A stretch of 64,000 nucleotides of DNA from Valencia hispanica (GCA_963556495.2 OY747705.1:8363501-8427500), one strand, 5' to 3'. Counted from the stretch's first letter, positions 36,270-49,235 are shown. Numbers and translations: made by a program. The notes: generated from the sequence alone by a model not told the origin.

Positions 36270-39200
36270 GAAATAAAAACTTTGTGGGTGAGAGGGATGC
36301 TTGTCATGAGTCTGAGAAATAAAAATCATAGTTGTTAAAGTTTCATCATAAAGGTCTGTATTCCTAGGGTCTAATGGGACACAGACTGCTCCTTTGATTC
36401 TGTTGATCAGGACCTGATTTGATCGGAGTTTTAATCACCCCATGCTATTACTGCTTTGCCACACATCCCTGTTCCCTCCCGGGCTATTTGTGGCTCCTTC
36501 CTTGTTCCGCTATGTGACTTGTTCTTTCTCTACAGCCACCTTCGTCCTGCAGGCTGATCACATGCAAAGAATAAAAAAAAAAAAATCTGATCTTTATTAA
36601 AGCAGACATGTAGTGCTGCCAGTTCTGGTGGATAAATGTAACTGGACATGATTTTCAAACAGGGGTCTCTATTTGCTGAACAGAACTCTAAACCTTAAAA
36701 GATTCAATATAGAGCCGTTATCATGAAACAGAATAGCTGAGACTAAACTGATTCTTACCAGTCACTTCTCCAAAGTCCTAATTCGTTTAGAGGAAAGAAG
36801 AACAGTGACTGAGCATTGTACGATGTTGCTGCAACTAAATGGCTGCATGTGGCCATCAGATGAAGAGTTTCTTCTCTACATGGGCGTCATTTATCCTACA
36901 AACAGACTGCTCCAAATCCACATGCTCACCACTGAACAAGTTTCTTTATTTCCAAATATAAACTGAGTCAGAAACGTGGAGCTGTTACTGAGGAGAGTTC
37001 AGCTCCTGATGCCATGTTTCTGCTCTAAATTCTCCTGTTTATGACAGGTCTTCATCTGCAAAATGCTCCTCGGTAGGAAAAACAGAAAAAATATGAGTGG
37101 GTCGTCCTTGATCATATTTAACTCCCCAGACTCCCGGAGAAAACGTTAGTCATCACATTTGCATAAAATACACTGAAAGTCATGCTATCGCACCATCTGT
37201 GATGCGGTTTTAAGCCTGGGCTGCATATTTTCAGAGATGCTGCAGAGTGAATGTGCTTCACTGCACAGGATGCGAGATTGGCTCTTTGAGGGAGACACAT
37301 CAAGGGACTTCACCATCTGGAATGGTCATTCAGAGAGGAGAGGTGTCCTGTCTGCTGAGTAAGCCGGTAGTACCAGGCTGTTCTGGTTTACACTGTAAGG
37401 ACATCAAATGTACTGGTTATCTGCACCAGCATGATCATTGTTCTATAATAATAAAAAAAACACACAAAGAGATTAGATCAACATGTTCCAATAATAAGCT
37501 AATTCAACTCAGGCAGTTCACACAGTGTAAGACTTCAGCCCCACCATCTTGTGGCGGCTGAAGGACACAGCAAAGATGAACAATTATGACCCCATGTTGA
37601 TCACAGATATTCCACAATAAATTCAAACTTGTGCCGTCGACGAAGTAAAAAAAGAAAATCTTTAGTGCATTTCTGTAAGGAAATGAGGCAGGTTATTGAT
37701 CCAAATATACAGTGTAGCAAAGTAAAATTAGTATGGGAGTGCTTAAAAAACAATTGATCTGTATTTATTTATGTTTAATGTAAAGAAAGGACACACTCAC
37801 AATTATTCATAGCCTTCTCAATAATCAGGGAAAAAGAGCTTTCCTTGTATCACAGCATTAAACCCTTCTAATATCTGTGGAGCATGCTTTTTGCACATCT
37901 CAATTTTCCTTTGATGATGGAAGGCCTCCTTACCATCACCCTAATATCCAGCTGCCTCCCGAGATTCTCCAGCAGGTTTAACTCAGGAATTTGGTTGGGT
38001 CGCTCCAAAACGTTAATATTATACTTCCAGTCTGAAAAAACACTCTTGTAAAAAAAAAGATTCTTTGAAACCTAAATCTGCCAGGACTAATTCTGGACCT
38101 GACTGCACATGCCCATTTTGACAGAATGGAAACCCCTGACCTGAAATCTAGGTCAGAGTGTGGCAATATTTCAGTAATGTGAGAGCTTTTAGCGTTCAAA
38201 ATCCATATCAAAGTATTTATTTTAAAATAGATACTGAATAGGAGTAGTCTGTGAAACAGAAAACCTTTTACCTAATGAATCATATTTAGGAGAAGAAATG
38301 TTGTCGTAGATGTTCTCCAGCCAGAGAATTGTACCTCAAGTGTAATTTAACGAAATCACAACCGAGCATCAAATCAAACAATATAGCCTGTGTCATTCTC
38401 TGTGTTTCCTCTGCACCAAACCTTGCTGTTTGTTACTTCTCTTATGAAACATTTTTTTGATCTACCCACTCACAGCTTCAGGGTACTCAGCATAACAGCG
38501 TTTCTTCATAGAATCCTTTAACGTTCTCCAGACTCTAAATTGCTCTCTTATTCAATCCGGTTTTCCTGACAATGATCCCAAATTTGTTTAAATCCTTTTT
38601 TCTGCTGTCACTATAGGGAATGAATCAAGGCAGCTAACCTACACCAGCTCTGTTATACTGTATAAATCCCTCTCTTTGTGCAATTAACCGCTGTCTCCAA
38701 TTAGTAAAAACAAATTGCTCTGTTGTACTCCAAAGCCGATAATAATTTTGTATAAAATGCAGGTGGGGAGCTGCAGTTGGTGTCCATTGTGATGAATGGT
38801 AACAGTAGAGACCAGCTAAAGAACTTTAGAACACATTTTATACTTCCAGTGGCTTTGGATGCAACCCTACTGTACAAACATCTGTTGATTTATGAGTTAC
38901 CAACTAAATGACCTCCCTCAACCATGGATGTTCATGGAAAAATGACAAAATTAAAAAAATGTTTTAAGACTGTGTGTCAGTTTCTATCCACTTTCCAGTT
39001 ATGCGTTGGTTCGTCACAAAAAATTGCAATAAAAGTAGCAGTAGTTAAATTTAGATTTGTACCATGACAAAATGGGAAAATGTTGATGAGTGATCAGTTT
39101 CATATCATTTCATTCAAAAGAGCTTTCTTAGCCTAAAAAGTTGCTTTTACAGATTTTTTTCCCTCACACAGATTTATCTGTAGGCTATCAGTCCATGTGT

Positions 39201-39590
39201 CTGGATTAATGCATATCGACTAGATATTTACTGCCAATTATTGTTTCTGATAAGTTGCATAGTATTTTGTTTTGGTCTGAATTATTTTTGGAGAGGGGGT
39301 GCGTGTGTTTAGTTTTGTGTGGGGTGTTCCGAAGAAGAGACTCGCCCTGGGCACCGTTCATGCAACAACCGCCCCTGCCAAACACTAATAACATCAGAAT
39401 GGGTCACCTTTAGAGATTGGCACAAACCATCACACTAAAGATTTATTTCTTCATTTCATGTGTATGATTTGAAAACAATCACTTAATAGATAGGCCTGAT
39501 TGAGAAAACAAAGCTAAATAGCAGTAAGACTTCTATAGAAAAAAAAACTACCAGCTTTCTAACAGGTAGCCGTCCTCTCTGTGCAATTGG
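36270..39590. other. Gene-poor stretch
   Basis: No exon is supported. A decayed Tc1-like fragment is likely at about 37790-38220, containing 'ctccagcaggtttaactcag' and 'ttggttgggtcgctccaaaa', which are antisense to a Tc1 transposase region. The rest shows no recognisable structure. Confidence 0.4.
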
Positions 39591-40035
39591 TCTAAAACGC
39601 CCCCCCAGCAGAGATCATGGCCCCCCACATGAAGGAGCCTCGGCTGCAGTCGGCGGCGCGGCTCAGTCTGCTTTCTCGCTGCGTCCCAGCTCACATCCAC
39701 GGTCTCTGCCGCCAGGATCGATCATGATTTATCTCAGGATGTGTTTTTTTTTTTTTTTTTGTTACGGTTGGTCCACATGATGCTGTCTGAGGCAAATGTG
39801 GAGTGTGTGGCAAACTGATTGAGTCCGCAGCAGATGTGAGATGCTCTGGCTCTGCCTGCCTCCGCCATGGCCAAAGGTCCGTTTCCATGGGGGGTCCTCA
39901 GAAAGCCTCTGTACGTCCAGGTAAGCTGTCGGGGAAAACCTGTCGTCTGATTCGGCTCATGTGAAACCGTGTGTGTGTGTGTGTGTGTGCGTGTGTGTGT
40001 GTGTGTGTGTGCGTGTGCGTGTGCGCGCTCAGTCG
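39590..40035 (+). promoter_or_regulatory. GC/CpG-rich promoter-like region
   Basis: An abrupt rise in GC and CpG against AT-rich surroundings (for example cggctgcagtcggcggcgcg at 39640-39659). It ends in a (GT)n/(GCGT) microsatellite at about 39968-40028. It surrounds the likely first exon at 39867-39920. A 36-codon upstream ORF is present at 39617-39727. Confidence 0.5.
39867..39920 (+). CDS. Likely first coding exon of an unidentified gene
   Basis: An ATG in a near-perfect Kozak context (CCGCCATGG) opens 18 codons (MAKGPFPWGVLRKPLYVQ) and ends exactly at a strong donor, CAG|GTAAGC. It lies in a CpG-rich block, as expected for a transcription start. I do not recognise the N-terminus, and no plus-strand partner exon was found in the remaining 24 kb, so the gene must have a very long first intron, very short exons that I missed, or the call is wrong. 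The exon is phase 0 at its 3' end. The minus-strand coiled-coil gene 6 kb away would be divergent from it. Confidence 0.45.
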
Positions 40036-40529
40036 GCTGTTACATGGAAACAGGAGACGACGCACCGATCGCTGTTACACTCGTGCCATGTTTGTCCGTC
40101 ACATTTTGATTTTGAATGGCCGCAAATCTGCAGAATCATCGAAAGCTTTCTCAAAATGACTCATAAAGTCACTTGATGCTCGACAGGGATCAGCCATCCT
40201 CCCGAGCCCGGTTGCTGTGGCAACCACTTTCATGGTGCAGCTGGTAGGATCACCCATTCAAACCGGGCTGCTCTGAAAGGAGCAAAAGTTTTAAAATCAC
40301 AGTACGGGACTTATTCTTTTGACACATTTGTTGCCGCCTCTGGTAAACGTGTACATTATCGTCCAAAATAAAACCATGCTTTATTGCAGCAGCCTGATAT
40401 AACACAGAATGTATTATCTTTAATTTCAGTACATTTGTTAACGATCGATCTCATGTTAAAAACTACTGTTTTGAACAAAATCATCAACGGCTCATTTTTT
40501 TAATAAGTCATCACTCCATCTGAGAACAT

Positions 40530-40755
40530 TAGGCTACAGAGACACAGAACCATGCACACCTACCTAGAGATGATTTAGAGAGACAGAGTCGTGTTTTTAG
40601 ACAGTGGGATGAAACCAGAGTACCTGGAGAGAACCCAGGCATGCCACAGGGAGAACATGCAAACTCTGTGCAGAAAGACCCCAGGCTGGGATTTGAACCA
40701 AGAACCTGCTTGCTGCAAGGCAGCCGTGCTACCAACTACTCCTCTGTGCTGACCT
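40530..40755 (-). repeat. SINE-like dispersed repeat
   Basis: Reverse-oriented copy with 'cagggagaacatgcaaactc' and 'gggatttgaaccaagaacct'. Same family as 21290-21640. Confidence 0.7.
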
Positions 40756-40779
40756 AATTGTTTTCAAATACCCAAAAAT

Positions 40780-41340
40780 CTAGTTTTTTTTATAAGTTTC
40801 CCAAAAACGGTTTGGAAAAACAAAAGTTTTATTAAAAGCAAAATAAAAACTTATTTTAGAGCTTACAAAAGTCTTGGTGCTCTGGTTTTCCTTGGTAAAT
40901 TCGTTGCCATTGCCCTTACTGAAGTCCAACCCATTATGATTTGGATCATTATCCTGCTGAAAAGGTGAAATTTGACCCGTTACTACTCTACTGGTAAAGT
41001 TCACCAGGTTTTATTTAAAATCTCCTGGTATTTCGAAGAGTTCACAATGCTACATAGCATATGAAAAGGTCAGGGCTTTTGAGAAACAAAACAAACAAAA
41101 AAAGTAGGCCCACAGCATCACAGATCCTCCACCATACTTAACATTGGGCTTTATTTAGGTGCTTTTCAACATTTTCACCCTTTGTTTTACGCCAGACCCA
41201 CTTGGAGTGTTTGTTGCCCAAAAGTTAACAAGCATGCTGTTCCAGATAAAGTCCAAGTAGTGATGAGCAAATGCAACATGTTTCAGTTTGTCGTTCTACG
41301 ACAGATTAAGCTTTTTCCTGTCATCACTCTCAAATAATGA
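40780..41340 (-). mobile_element. Tc1-like remnant, antisense
   Basis: 'ttggatcattatcctgctga' is antisense to the transposase QQDNDPNH motif. 'tcacagatcctccaccatac' also matches the Tc1 antisense pattern. There is no open frame of useful length. Confidence 0.55.
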
Positions 41341-41689
41341 TGTGGCATATAGTGTCTAGTCATTGAGCTCAAGATGCTCCTCTTCCCAGCTCTTTTCTAA
41401 CAATGAGCTTTGAAGATTTTTTTTAAATATACCTTCTTGTACTGGGTGTGATGACAACATATACATGGGTCGTAGTCCAGCCTAGTGGCCAGAGGCTACA
41501 TGAACAGGGACTCTGTATTACGTCATATTTATCTCCAATAAAAACCGAAAGTCATAAATTACTGGTTGGTGTGTCTATAAACTCTGATCAACCTGAAAAA
41601 GTCCAATAGAAAACGGCAAAAGCAAATGACATGGATTAGCAGTGCTTCCCAACAACTGATGGCTTCATCCATCGTCTCTGCTGCCTCGA

Positions 41690-41885
41690 TAATGAGATGT
41701 TAGCGTGTCATGACAGTCATGAGAAAGTCATCCAGCAACAGTCTTCAGTCAGAGGTCTCCTCAGATTTGTTGCAAGACTGACTGCTACTGGAGATCCTTT
41801 CTCAATCCACGACTCTGTGAAGATACTTGGATGAAATTAATTATAACAATTTTAATTTCCCTTTCGGGATAAATAAAGTTTGAAT
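41690..41885 (+). mobile_element. Rex1-like LINE 3' end fragment
   Basis: 'caacagtcttcagtcagagg' and 'tttaatttccctttcgggat' parallel the 3' ends of the LINE pair at 25-31 kb (caacagagcgtcttcagtca ... aaatttccccctgggatcaa). It is strongly 5'-truncated. From 41890 to 42720 nothing is recognised. Confidence 0.65.
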
Positions 41886-42719
41886 AAAGCACCAAAAACT
41901 GGTCCACTGGTGATTTTGTGAGAAAAAAAATTAGCTCTTGACATGGCTTTTTTCACTACTGAATAAATGAACTTCCTCAAAAGTGTTTCATTATTGTTAT
42001 TACTCATAATGAGATTATGCCTCTGTGTTAAAAAAGACACATTTGTTTAAAGGAATTTTAGATATCCTTACCAGGGGTAGCAATAGTCTGTAAATCTGAT
42101 CTGAAGAATGCTGTGAACTGAACGTTTTCTTGCAAACCCACAGAAAGCCACAGTGATGCCTGTAAACGACTTCAACAGTGGTATCCATCAGAAGTGTTAA
42201 ACTGCTAGGAAACATCTCAAGGAGGAGCCGAGGTCTTAGCCACTCAAATGCAATATTTAAATACGAAGTAAAAGCTCGGAGGATGAGACCAATTTTCATT
42301 TTCAGCCTACTGTAACTGATTAGCTTGTTTTTTTTTTCTGGATCAAGACATTCTGCTGAAGCCACTTGTGTCTCCTAATTTAGGCAGTTTGATCTCGGCT
42401 GGCGCACACCTCCTGCATGCGCACATAAGCATTTCAGAGACAAAAACTGTCAAGAGCAGTAAAAGGAGGAGAGGGGCGCTCTCGAGGGACAGCTCCAAGC
42501 ATCGCTCCGTTTTCTAGGCCACCACAGCCTTCCACTGACAGCTTAGGAGGTGTCGTTTAGGGACCCTCTGAAGGAAACTATTTCCACTAAAAATACAAAA
42601 ATGGACTGCTAGAGAAACAGGAAAGGTTCCTGCTGTTCCATCTTTAGATTCAACATACTGATTCAAATTATATTGTGATCATTAGCATGTTATTTTACCT
42701 TTTCGTCACAATGAAGAGA

Positions 42720-43555
42720 TTCTTCAAATGCAGCTTCTCCTAATGTGACAAGCTGAGTAAGAACACACTGCACACCACTCCTATGGTAAAAGATGTTTTG
42801 TTAGTTCTTTTCCTTATTTAGTTCTATTATCATGTTAGGTTATTCCTTGTCTTTATTAGTTATTTTTGGCACTTTCTTGTTTCTGTTTTTCTCTTTGTTC
42901 TTAGATGTGTTTCAGCCTTTGCTTCTGTGTCCACCTTCTTATTTGTATTTCTCCCTTCTGTTCTCCAGTGTTTCCTTAAGATTCCTCCCTAGACCTATTA
43001 TCTTTGCTTTATAGTTTCTTTAGAGTTTTCTGTCTCCCTAGCCATTCTACCTTCTGTCCCAGTTGTTTATTTCCACCCGCTCTCTCCCTCTCACCTGCAT
43101 CTGCTCTCACTAATTGGTCATTGGTCTTCTCTGTCACTTCCTCATTCCCTCCTCAGTATATATTCAGCTCTCCTTCAGTCACTACTCGCTGGTTCATTGT
43201 CATTTCTTCCCTGCCTGGTTCCCGTCTTCCCTGTTGTTTGCCATTCATCCCTGATCTGTCTTCCTGCATTTCCTGGTCTCCATGGTCCCTGGTTTCCCTG
43301 TGATTATTGTAAGTGTGCTATTTATTATTTAATTTAATCCAAGTTCCTTTACATTCTGCATTTGGGTCCTCTTTGAAATCGCTGACATGACAGATGGTGG
43401 TGGTGGTGGCAGCAGCGTCATACTGTGGGGATGCTTTCTTTTTCAGCAGGGATGGTGAAGTTGGTCATAGTAGATCGGAAGATGTACGGAGCAGAAAACA
43501 CGTCGACCTTGAATGAAAAGTAGTTGAGACTGGGGAGGAGGTCTACCTACACTAC
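42720..43555 (+). mobile_element. Tc1-like fragment split by an LTR
   Basis: Left part to 42795: codons just before the break read HTTPMVKD. The right part from 43393 continues with the GGG...VILWGC region of the same transposase motif. The interruption at 42796-43392 is the LTR-like insert. The rest of the transposon is missing. Confidence 0.6.
42796..43392 (+). mobile_element. Solo LTR (gypsy-like), inserted in Tc1
   Basis: A 597-bp pyrimidine-rich block flanked by gatg on both sides (42792-42795 and 43393-43396). It has a TATA-like gtatatat at about 43157 and ends in GACATGACA. There is no internal coding part. The left terminus is ttttg and not the canonical TG, so the left boundary could be off by a few bases. 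The superfamily is inferred from overall look. Confidence 0.55.
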
Positions 43556-43560
43556 AACTG

Positions 43561-43862
43561 GGCGACTGTGGCGCAGGAGTTAGGAGCTCGTCTTGTAACC
43601 AGAGGGTTGCCGGTTAGAGCTGCCGCTCTGTCCGTCTCAGGCGTTGTGTCTTTGGGCAAGACGCTTCACCCACCTTGCCCACTGGTGGTGGTCAAAGGGC
43701 AGCCTCACTTCTGTCAGTGTGCCCCAGGGCAGCTGTGGTTACAATGTAGCTTGCCATCACCAGTGTGTGAATGTGTGCATAAATGGGTGAATGACTGAAT
43801 GTAGTGTGAAGTGCTTTGGGGTCCTCAAGGGACTAAATAAATCGCTATAAAAGTGCAGGCCA
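43561..43862 (+). mobile_element. tRNA-derived SINE
   Basis: It has the head ggcgactgtggcgcaggagt with A-box character and a decayed B-box. The body 'cttcacccaccttgcccact' is shared with 13000-13245, and the tail 'aaataaatcgctataaaagt' resembles LINE-derived SINE tails. Confidence 0.8.
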
Positions 43863-43883
43863 TCTGCCATTTAACTGTTTAGA

Positions 43884-44091
43884 CCAGGGGTGTCCAAAGT
43901 CAATCCTCAAGAGTTGCTTCCTGCACGTTTTAGTTCTCTCCCTGAATCAAATGATGGTACATTAGCAGGCCTCTGCAGAACTTTGATATGCTGAGGAGAT
44001 GATTGGACCATTTGAATCAGCTATGTTGGAGCAGAGCTACATCTAAAACTGGCAGGACACCGGCCCTTGACGACTGGAGCGGTACACCCAT
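43884..44091. mobile_element. hAT-like MITE
   Basis: The left terminus is caggggtgtccaaagtcaat and the right terminus contains gcccttgacgactggagcgg followed by tacaccc, its imperfect inverse. It is about 208 bp and non-coding. The form is typical of short hAT derivatives in fish. Confidence 0.65.
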
Positions 44092-44814
44092 GGGATTGCT
44101 GTGGTTGGGCTCAGGGCCAGAGTGGGACTCATTTTCAGCCCTGGAATTTCATGTCTTAGACCGGCCCACTTTAAGTCACAAGATATTATTTTTAAAATCA
44201 TGTCATAACTTTAGCTCAAATGTTAAGTCTACAATATCACACTGCTCTGTAAAGCCTTTATTTAGTCTATTTTTCTAAAATGTATCCAGTTCATTGCAAA
44301 TAAGGCTTGCTTCACAATATAGAATCATTTAAACATGAGTGCACATCTCCAACATTGTTCTTTACACCCCATCCTTTTCAACAATATCAACATTTATATT
44401 CTGTTCAAATAAGTGTATCCAAACCCTTTCAAAATAAATAAAAGAATAAATCAAATCTAAAAGCTTTAAATTAAAGGATGAAGGTAAAATAAAAGGTGTT
44501 GCACTTATTAATAGTAATCTCTTTTTTCCTTTGCAAGGAAACTGTTCTATCACAAGTTAGATTTCACAACTATGAGGATATGAGTTAAAGAGCAAATCTC
44601 CAACATTTTTTGTTACACCAGAATGTTATTTTCTGGAGGATTAAATATTAGGAATTATCTAATTATTATGAATAAAGAATAAAAAAGCTGCAATGCAGTC
44701 TGCAAATTTATTATTCAATGTATTCCTCTGTTTAAGGAAAATTTTCAAAGAAAAACATCCAACCCTCATTTGGGCAAACTGAGTGGTTATATTGGAACTC
44801 ATGCTTGCTTGTTC

Positions 44815-46363
44815 ACAACAATTCAGTTTATTTATATAGCGCCGATTCACAACAGATGTCATCTCAAGGCACTTTACAAGAAAAGTCATTTCAATACATT
44901 TATACAAACATTACAATTAGTTTAAAGTTTTAATTAGTTTCCCATCTAAGGAATCCCAGCAGATTGCATCGAGTCATTGACTTGCAGTTGCGCCCCGTTC
45001 ATGCAGACTCCAATCACAGCAATGCCTCATACTGAGCAAGTATGTAGCAAAAGTGGAGATGGAAAAACTCTTAACAGGAAGAATCTACCAGCAGAACCAG
45101 AACCAGGCTCAGTACGAGCGGCCATCTACCACGACCGTCTGCGGGTTTGAGAAGACAGAGCAGAGACACAGAAGATCCGATATAAGAGTACTTTCTATGT
45201 TACAGAAAGTAAAAGCCACCGAGACCATTATCCCAGTCAATGCCCCCCATCCAAACGGCATTGTAGCGAAGCAGGATACCAGACCAGGTGTAGCTTCTAT
45301 GGAGAGAAAAACACAGAGAAAATAGAGTTAACAGTCGAAATAACTGCATATAATGCAACTGGAGAGTAGTAGAAAAGAAAGTAGCAGAGTGAAGAAAAGT
45401 GGTCAGTCTGTCCTCCAACAGTCTAAGCCTATAGGCATAACTACAGAGCTGGCTCAGGATGACCTTAGCCACTCTAACTATAAGCTTTATCAAAAAGGAA
45501 CGTTTTAAGCCTGGCCTTAAAAGTAAACAGTGTGTCTGCCTCACGGACTAAAACTGGGAGCTGGTTCCACAGGAGAGGAGCCTGATAACTAAAAGATCTG
45601 CCTCCCATTCTACTTTTAGAAATCATAGGAATCACCACTAAACCTGCAGTCTGAGAGCGAAGGGCTCTGTTAGGAAAATATGGAACAATAAGATTTTTGA
45701 TGTATGATGGAGCTTGATTATTAAGGGCTTTATATATGTAAGAAGGAGGATCTTAAATTCTACTCTGGATTTAACAGGGAGCCAATGAAGGGAAGCTAAA
45801 ACAGGAGAAATGTGATCTCTCTTTTTTAATATTCATCAGAACTCTTTCTGCAGGATTTTGGATCAACTGAAGGCTTTTAATTACATTTTGTGGACTTCCT
45901 GATAATAAAGATTTACAGTAGTCCAGCCTTGAGGTAACAAATGCATGGACTAGTTTCTCAGCATCACTCCTGGACAGGATGTTTCTAATTTTAGCAATAT
46001 TCCTAAGTGAAAGACGGAAATCCTAGAAACCTGTTTAATATGGGATTTAAATGTCAAGTCTTGGTCAAAAATAACGCCGAGGTTCTTTACATTATTACTG
46101 GAGGCCAATTTAATACCATCCAGATGAAGTGATTGACTAATCAGTTTCTTTTTTAGAACTTCTGGTCCAAAGACGGCAACTTCTGTTTTGTCAGAATTTA
46201 AAAGCAAAAAGTTTAGAGTCATCCATGTTTTTATGTCTTCCAGACATGCCTGTAATCTGCCTAACTGACTGGATTCATCAGTATTTATGGATAAATATAG
46301 TTGTGCATCATCGGCATAACTGGAAATTTATCCCATGCTGTCTAATGATTCTATCAATTGGAA

Positions 46364-46412
<49 letters not shown>

Positions 46413-48420
46413 AAATAATTGGTCCAAGCACAGAACCCTGTGGAACTCCACAAGTAACCCTTGAGTGTAAAGAAGATGTATCATTTAGATGAACAAACTG
46501 GAATCTATCAGACAAATATGATTTAAACCAGCCTAGTGCTGTTCCTTTGACCCCTGCAACATGTTCAAGCCTTTCTAAGAGAATATTATGATCGACTGTG
46601 TCAAAAGCAGCACTGAGATCTAACAAAACCAGAACAGACACAAGTCCATTATCTGAGGCAATGAGAATATCATTAGTAACCTTCACCAGTGCTGTTTCGG
46701 TGCTATGATGAGCTCTAAAACCTGACTGAAACTCTTCAAACAGCTCTTTACTGTTTAGATGCTCACAGACTGTATTAGCAAGTATTTTCTCAAGTATTTT
46801 GGATAAGAAAGGAAGGTTAGATATAGGTCTGTAATTCACTAAGTCATCTTGATCAAGGGAAGGTTTCTTGAGTAAAGGTTTAATTACAGCTATTTTAAAT
46901 TCCTGTGGTACGTATCCGTTTACTAAGGATAGATTCATCATATCTAAAATGGGGCCAGGAACCAAAGGGAACACTTCTTTAAATAATTTGGTTGGGATTG
47001 GGTCCAACATACAAGTTGAAGGTTTAGATGAGGCTAATATTTTTGATAATTCCGGAAGCTCGACTGAATCTAAACAGTCGAAACACAAATGAGATTTTAC
47101 AGTTTTCTCCGATGCTGCCTCACTTACTGAGGTAATCATGTTTGGGAGGATCCTAATAATTTTATTTTTAATAGAATTAATTTTATTTATGAAGAATCCC
47201 ATAAAATCATCACTGCTAAGAGCTGGGGGAATAGTTGGCTCAACAGAGCTATGACTCTGTGTAATTTTGACAACTGTACTAAAAAGAAACTTAGGATTGT
47301 TTTTATTCGCCTCTATTAATGATGTAAAATATGCTGTTCTAGCTTGTCGAAGGGTCTTTTTTATACAGCAGCAGACTGTTATTCCAGGTTAAATAGGAAT
47401 CCTCTGTGTGTAGAGCCTCTTTTTCTCTCCAATTTCCTAGTATTCTGCTTTAAAGTACGCAGCTCTGTAACCAGGAAGTCAGACTCCTATGACTAATTAC
47501 TTTCTTTTTTAAGAGGGCTACACTATCTAATGCCAAACACAATGAGGACGTAACGCTGTGAACCAGACCATCAATTTCTGAAGGGTTGGAGATGGAATTG
47601 CTGCCATCCACTGTGTTACCCTGAGACACTAAGGAAAGTAAGAATGGAACAGATTCTTTTAAAATTGCTACAGCATTGTCTGATAAAGCTCTACTATAAT
47701 GAAATTTTCTTTCAGATTTAAGATGGTCAGTTAATTTAAATTCAAAAGTAATTAAAAAGTGGTCAGACAGGACCGGGTTATGTGGGTGGACTGTTATTTC
47801 CTCACACTCAATACAGTATGTCAGTACAAGGTCCAAAGTGTGTTGACCTGAGTGGGTCGATCCCTGTACATTTTGAGTAAAGCCAATTGACTCTAAGATA
47901 GCATTAAAGGCTGCATTTAGGCTATCACTTTCAATATCCACATGAATATTAAAGTCCCCCACTATAATGACCCTATCAGTATTTAATACTATATCAGATA
48001 AAAAATGTGAGATCTGATCCAAGAATTGAGAGTAAAGGCCTAGTGGTATTACAAAAACCACAAACAAAAGTAGTCTTAATGTTTTGCAACTTGGATGAGG
48101 ACAAATGAGGATTAGATGTTCAAAACAACTGTATCTATCAATTGGTCTGGGATTAATTAGTAAATCAGAATGAAAAATGGTTGCAACTCCTCCTCCTCGC
48201 CCAGTACTTTTAGAAATGTGAAAGTTTAAATGATTGGAAGGAGTTGACTCATTTATACTGACATAATCCTCCTGCTCCAACCAGGTTTCTGTGAGAAAAA
48301 ACATATTAATTTGATTATCACAAATCAACTAATTTACTAACAAAGTCTTTGAGGAGAGAGACTTTATGTTTAATAAACCACATTTAATAGTTTTAGTTTA
48401 GTTTTTACAACAGCTCACCT
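44815..48420 (-). pseudogene. L2-type LINE, nearly full length, inactive
   Basis: In minus-strand order, an endonuclease ORF at 48328-47450 (FFLTETWLEQEDYVS, GRGGGVATIF, VIIVGDFNIHVD, LSDHFLITFEF) is followed by the RT at 47202-46354 (MLDPIPTKLFKEVFP, NYRPISNLPFLSKILEK, FQSGFRAHHSTETALV, LLDLSAAFDTVDHNIL, CGVPQGSVLGPIIFTIY). The frame is then destroyed by an (AT)n tract and a shift. The YADD box is still readable near 46310 in another frame, and the C-terminal ORF continues at 46222-45950. The 3' UTR ends at about 44815 with 'aaggcactttacaag'-type sequence. The motifs are those of the L2 clade (Maui-like). Breaks also lie near 47400 and 45950. ORFs on the opposite strand are shadows. Confidence 0.88.
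46366..46409. repeat. (AT)n microsatellite inside the L2 RT
   Basis: About 22 AT units replace the normal sequence after the PQGSVLGP motif. They are translated as alternating Ile-Tyr in the RT frame. Confidence 0.95.
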
Positions 48421-48429
48421 GTTCCTTCC

Positions 48430-49230
48430 ATAGTGACAGGAGCAATCCTCTCATCAGTATTGGCCTCTGCCTTTCCTTCTGACACTAAATCACATTTTAA
48501 AAATGGTTATAATTTTTTCTGCACAAATATCCCCTTTTCACAACGCCTTCTGATTCTATTCAGCTCAGTTTCAATAATGTAGGACTAAATCATCGAGCAT
48601 CTCAGTACACTTTTCATTACAGCAGGTCAACACCATATTCTTCATTATATTAATTCTAATAACATTTACTCAATGAGAGGTACTATCTGCCCACTGTGGA
48701 CTTTTGGGCTCATGGCTGGTGCTTGGTGTGAGGGGCTACAAGACAGTTTCCCAGTTACCTGGTATTGCATAATATTAGGTAAATTATATAATGCTACGAT
48801 ATGCTACACAATTTATTGAAATGATCATTAATTACATTGGTTTGCAAATTTCAACATTTTGCTATACCTGTTTCTTCGTCCTCATTTAACGTTTCAAACG
48901 TAAAAATCTTTGCACATTTATTTACGTCTGTTTTCAGAACCTACCTCTTTTTGAGCCTTTTCCGCACCACCCTTACTCTTCTATCCATCTTTTAAACAAC
49001 AGAATTGACCGAATGCACTAACGTGTTAGATCAGGTGGGGGTGCGTCAGACCCGGTGTAAAGTGCGGGGCGGGACAGACCATTGAGGTATCAGGCCAAAG
49101 ACAGATTACAACACCCTAAGTTGTACTGACTCTGGTCCACACCAATTGCACCAATTTGTTGTTTACAGGCGGCTGATAAACACAAAGAAGAAGTGTGCTG
49201 TGTTATTGTTAGGCTAACATGCATGCTAAC
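48430..49230. other. No recognised feature
   Basis: Part of this may be the 5' UTR of the L2 element. No coding or repeat structure is otherwise supported. Confidence 0.35.
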
Positions 49231-49235
49231 GGTAG

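Noticed and set aside
42015..42365. 116-codon minus-strand ORF
   Set aside because: No family resemblance, no splice partner or 3' signal; it may be decayed repeat sequence.
45053..45325. 90-codon plus-strand ORF
   Set aside because: It is antisense to the 3' part of the L2 LINE.
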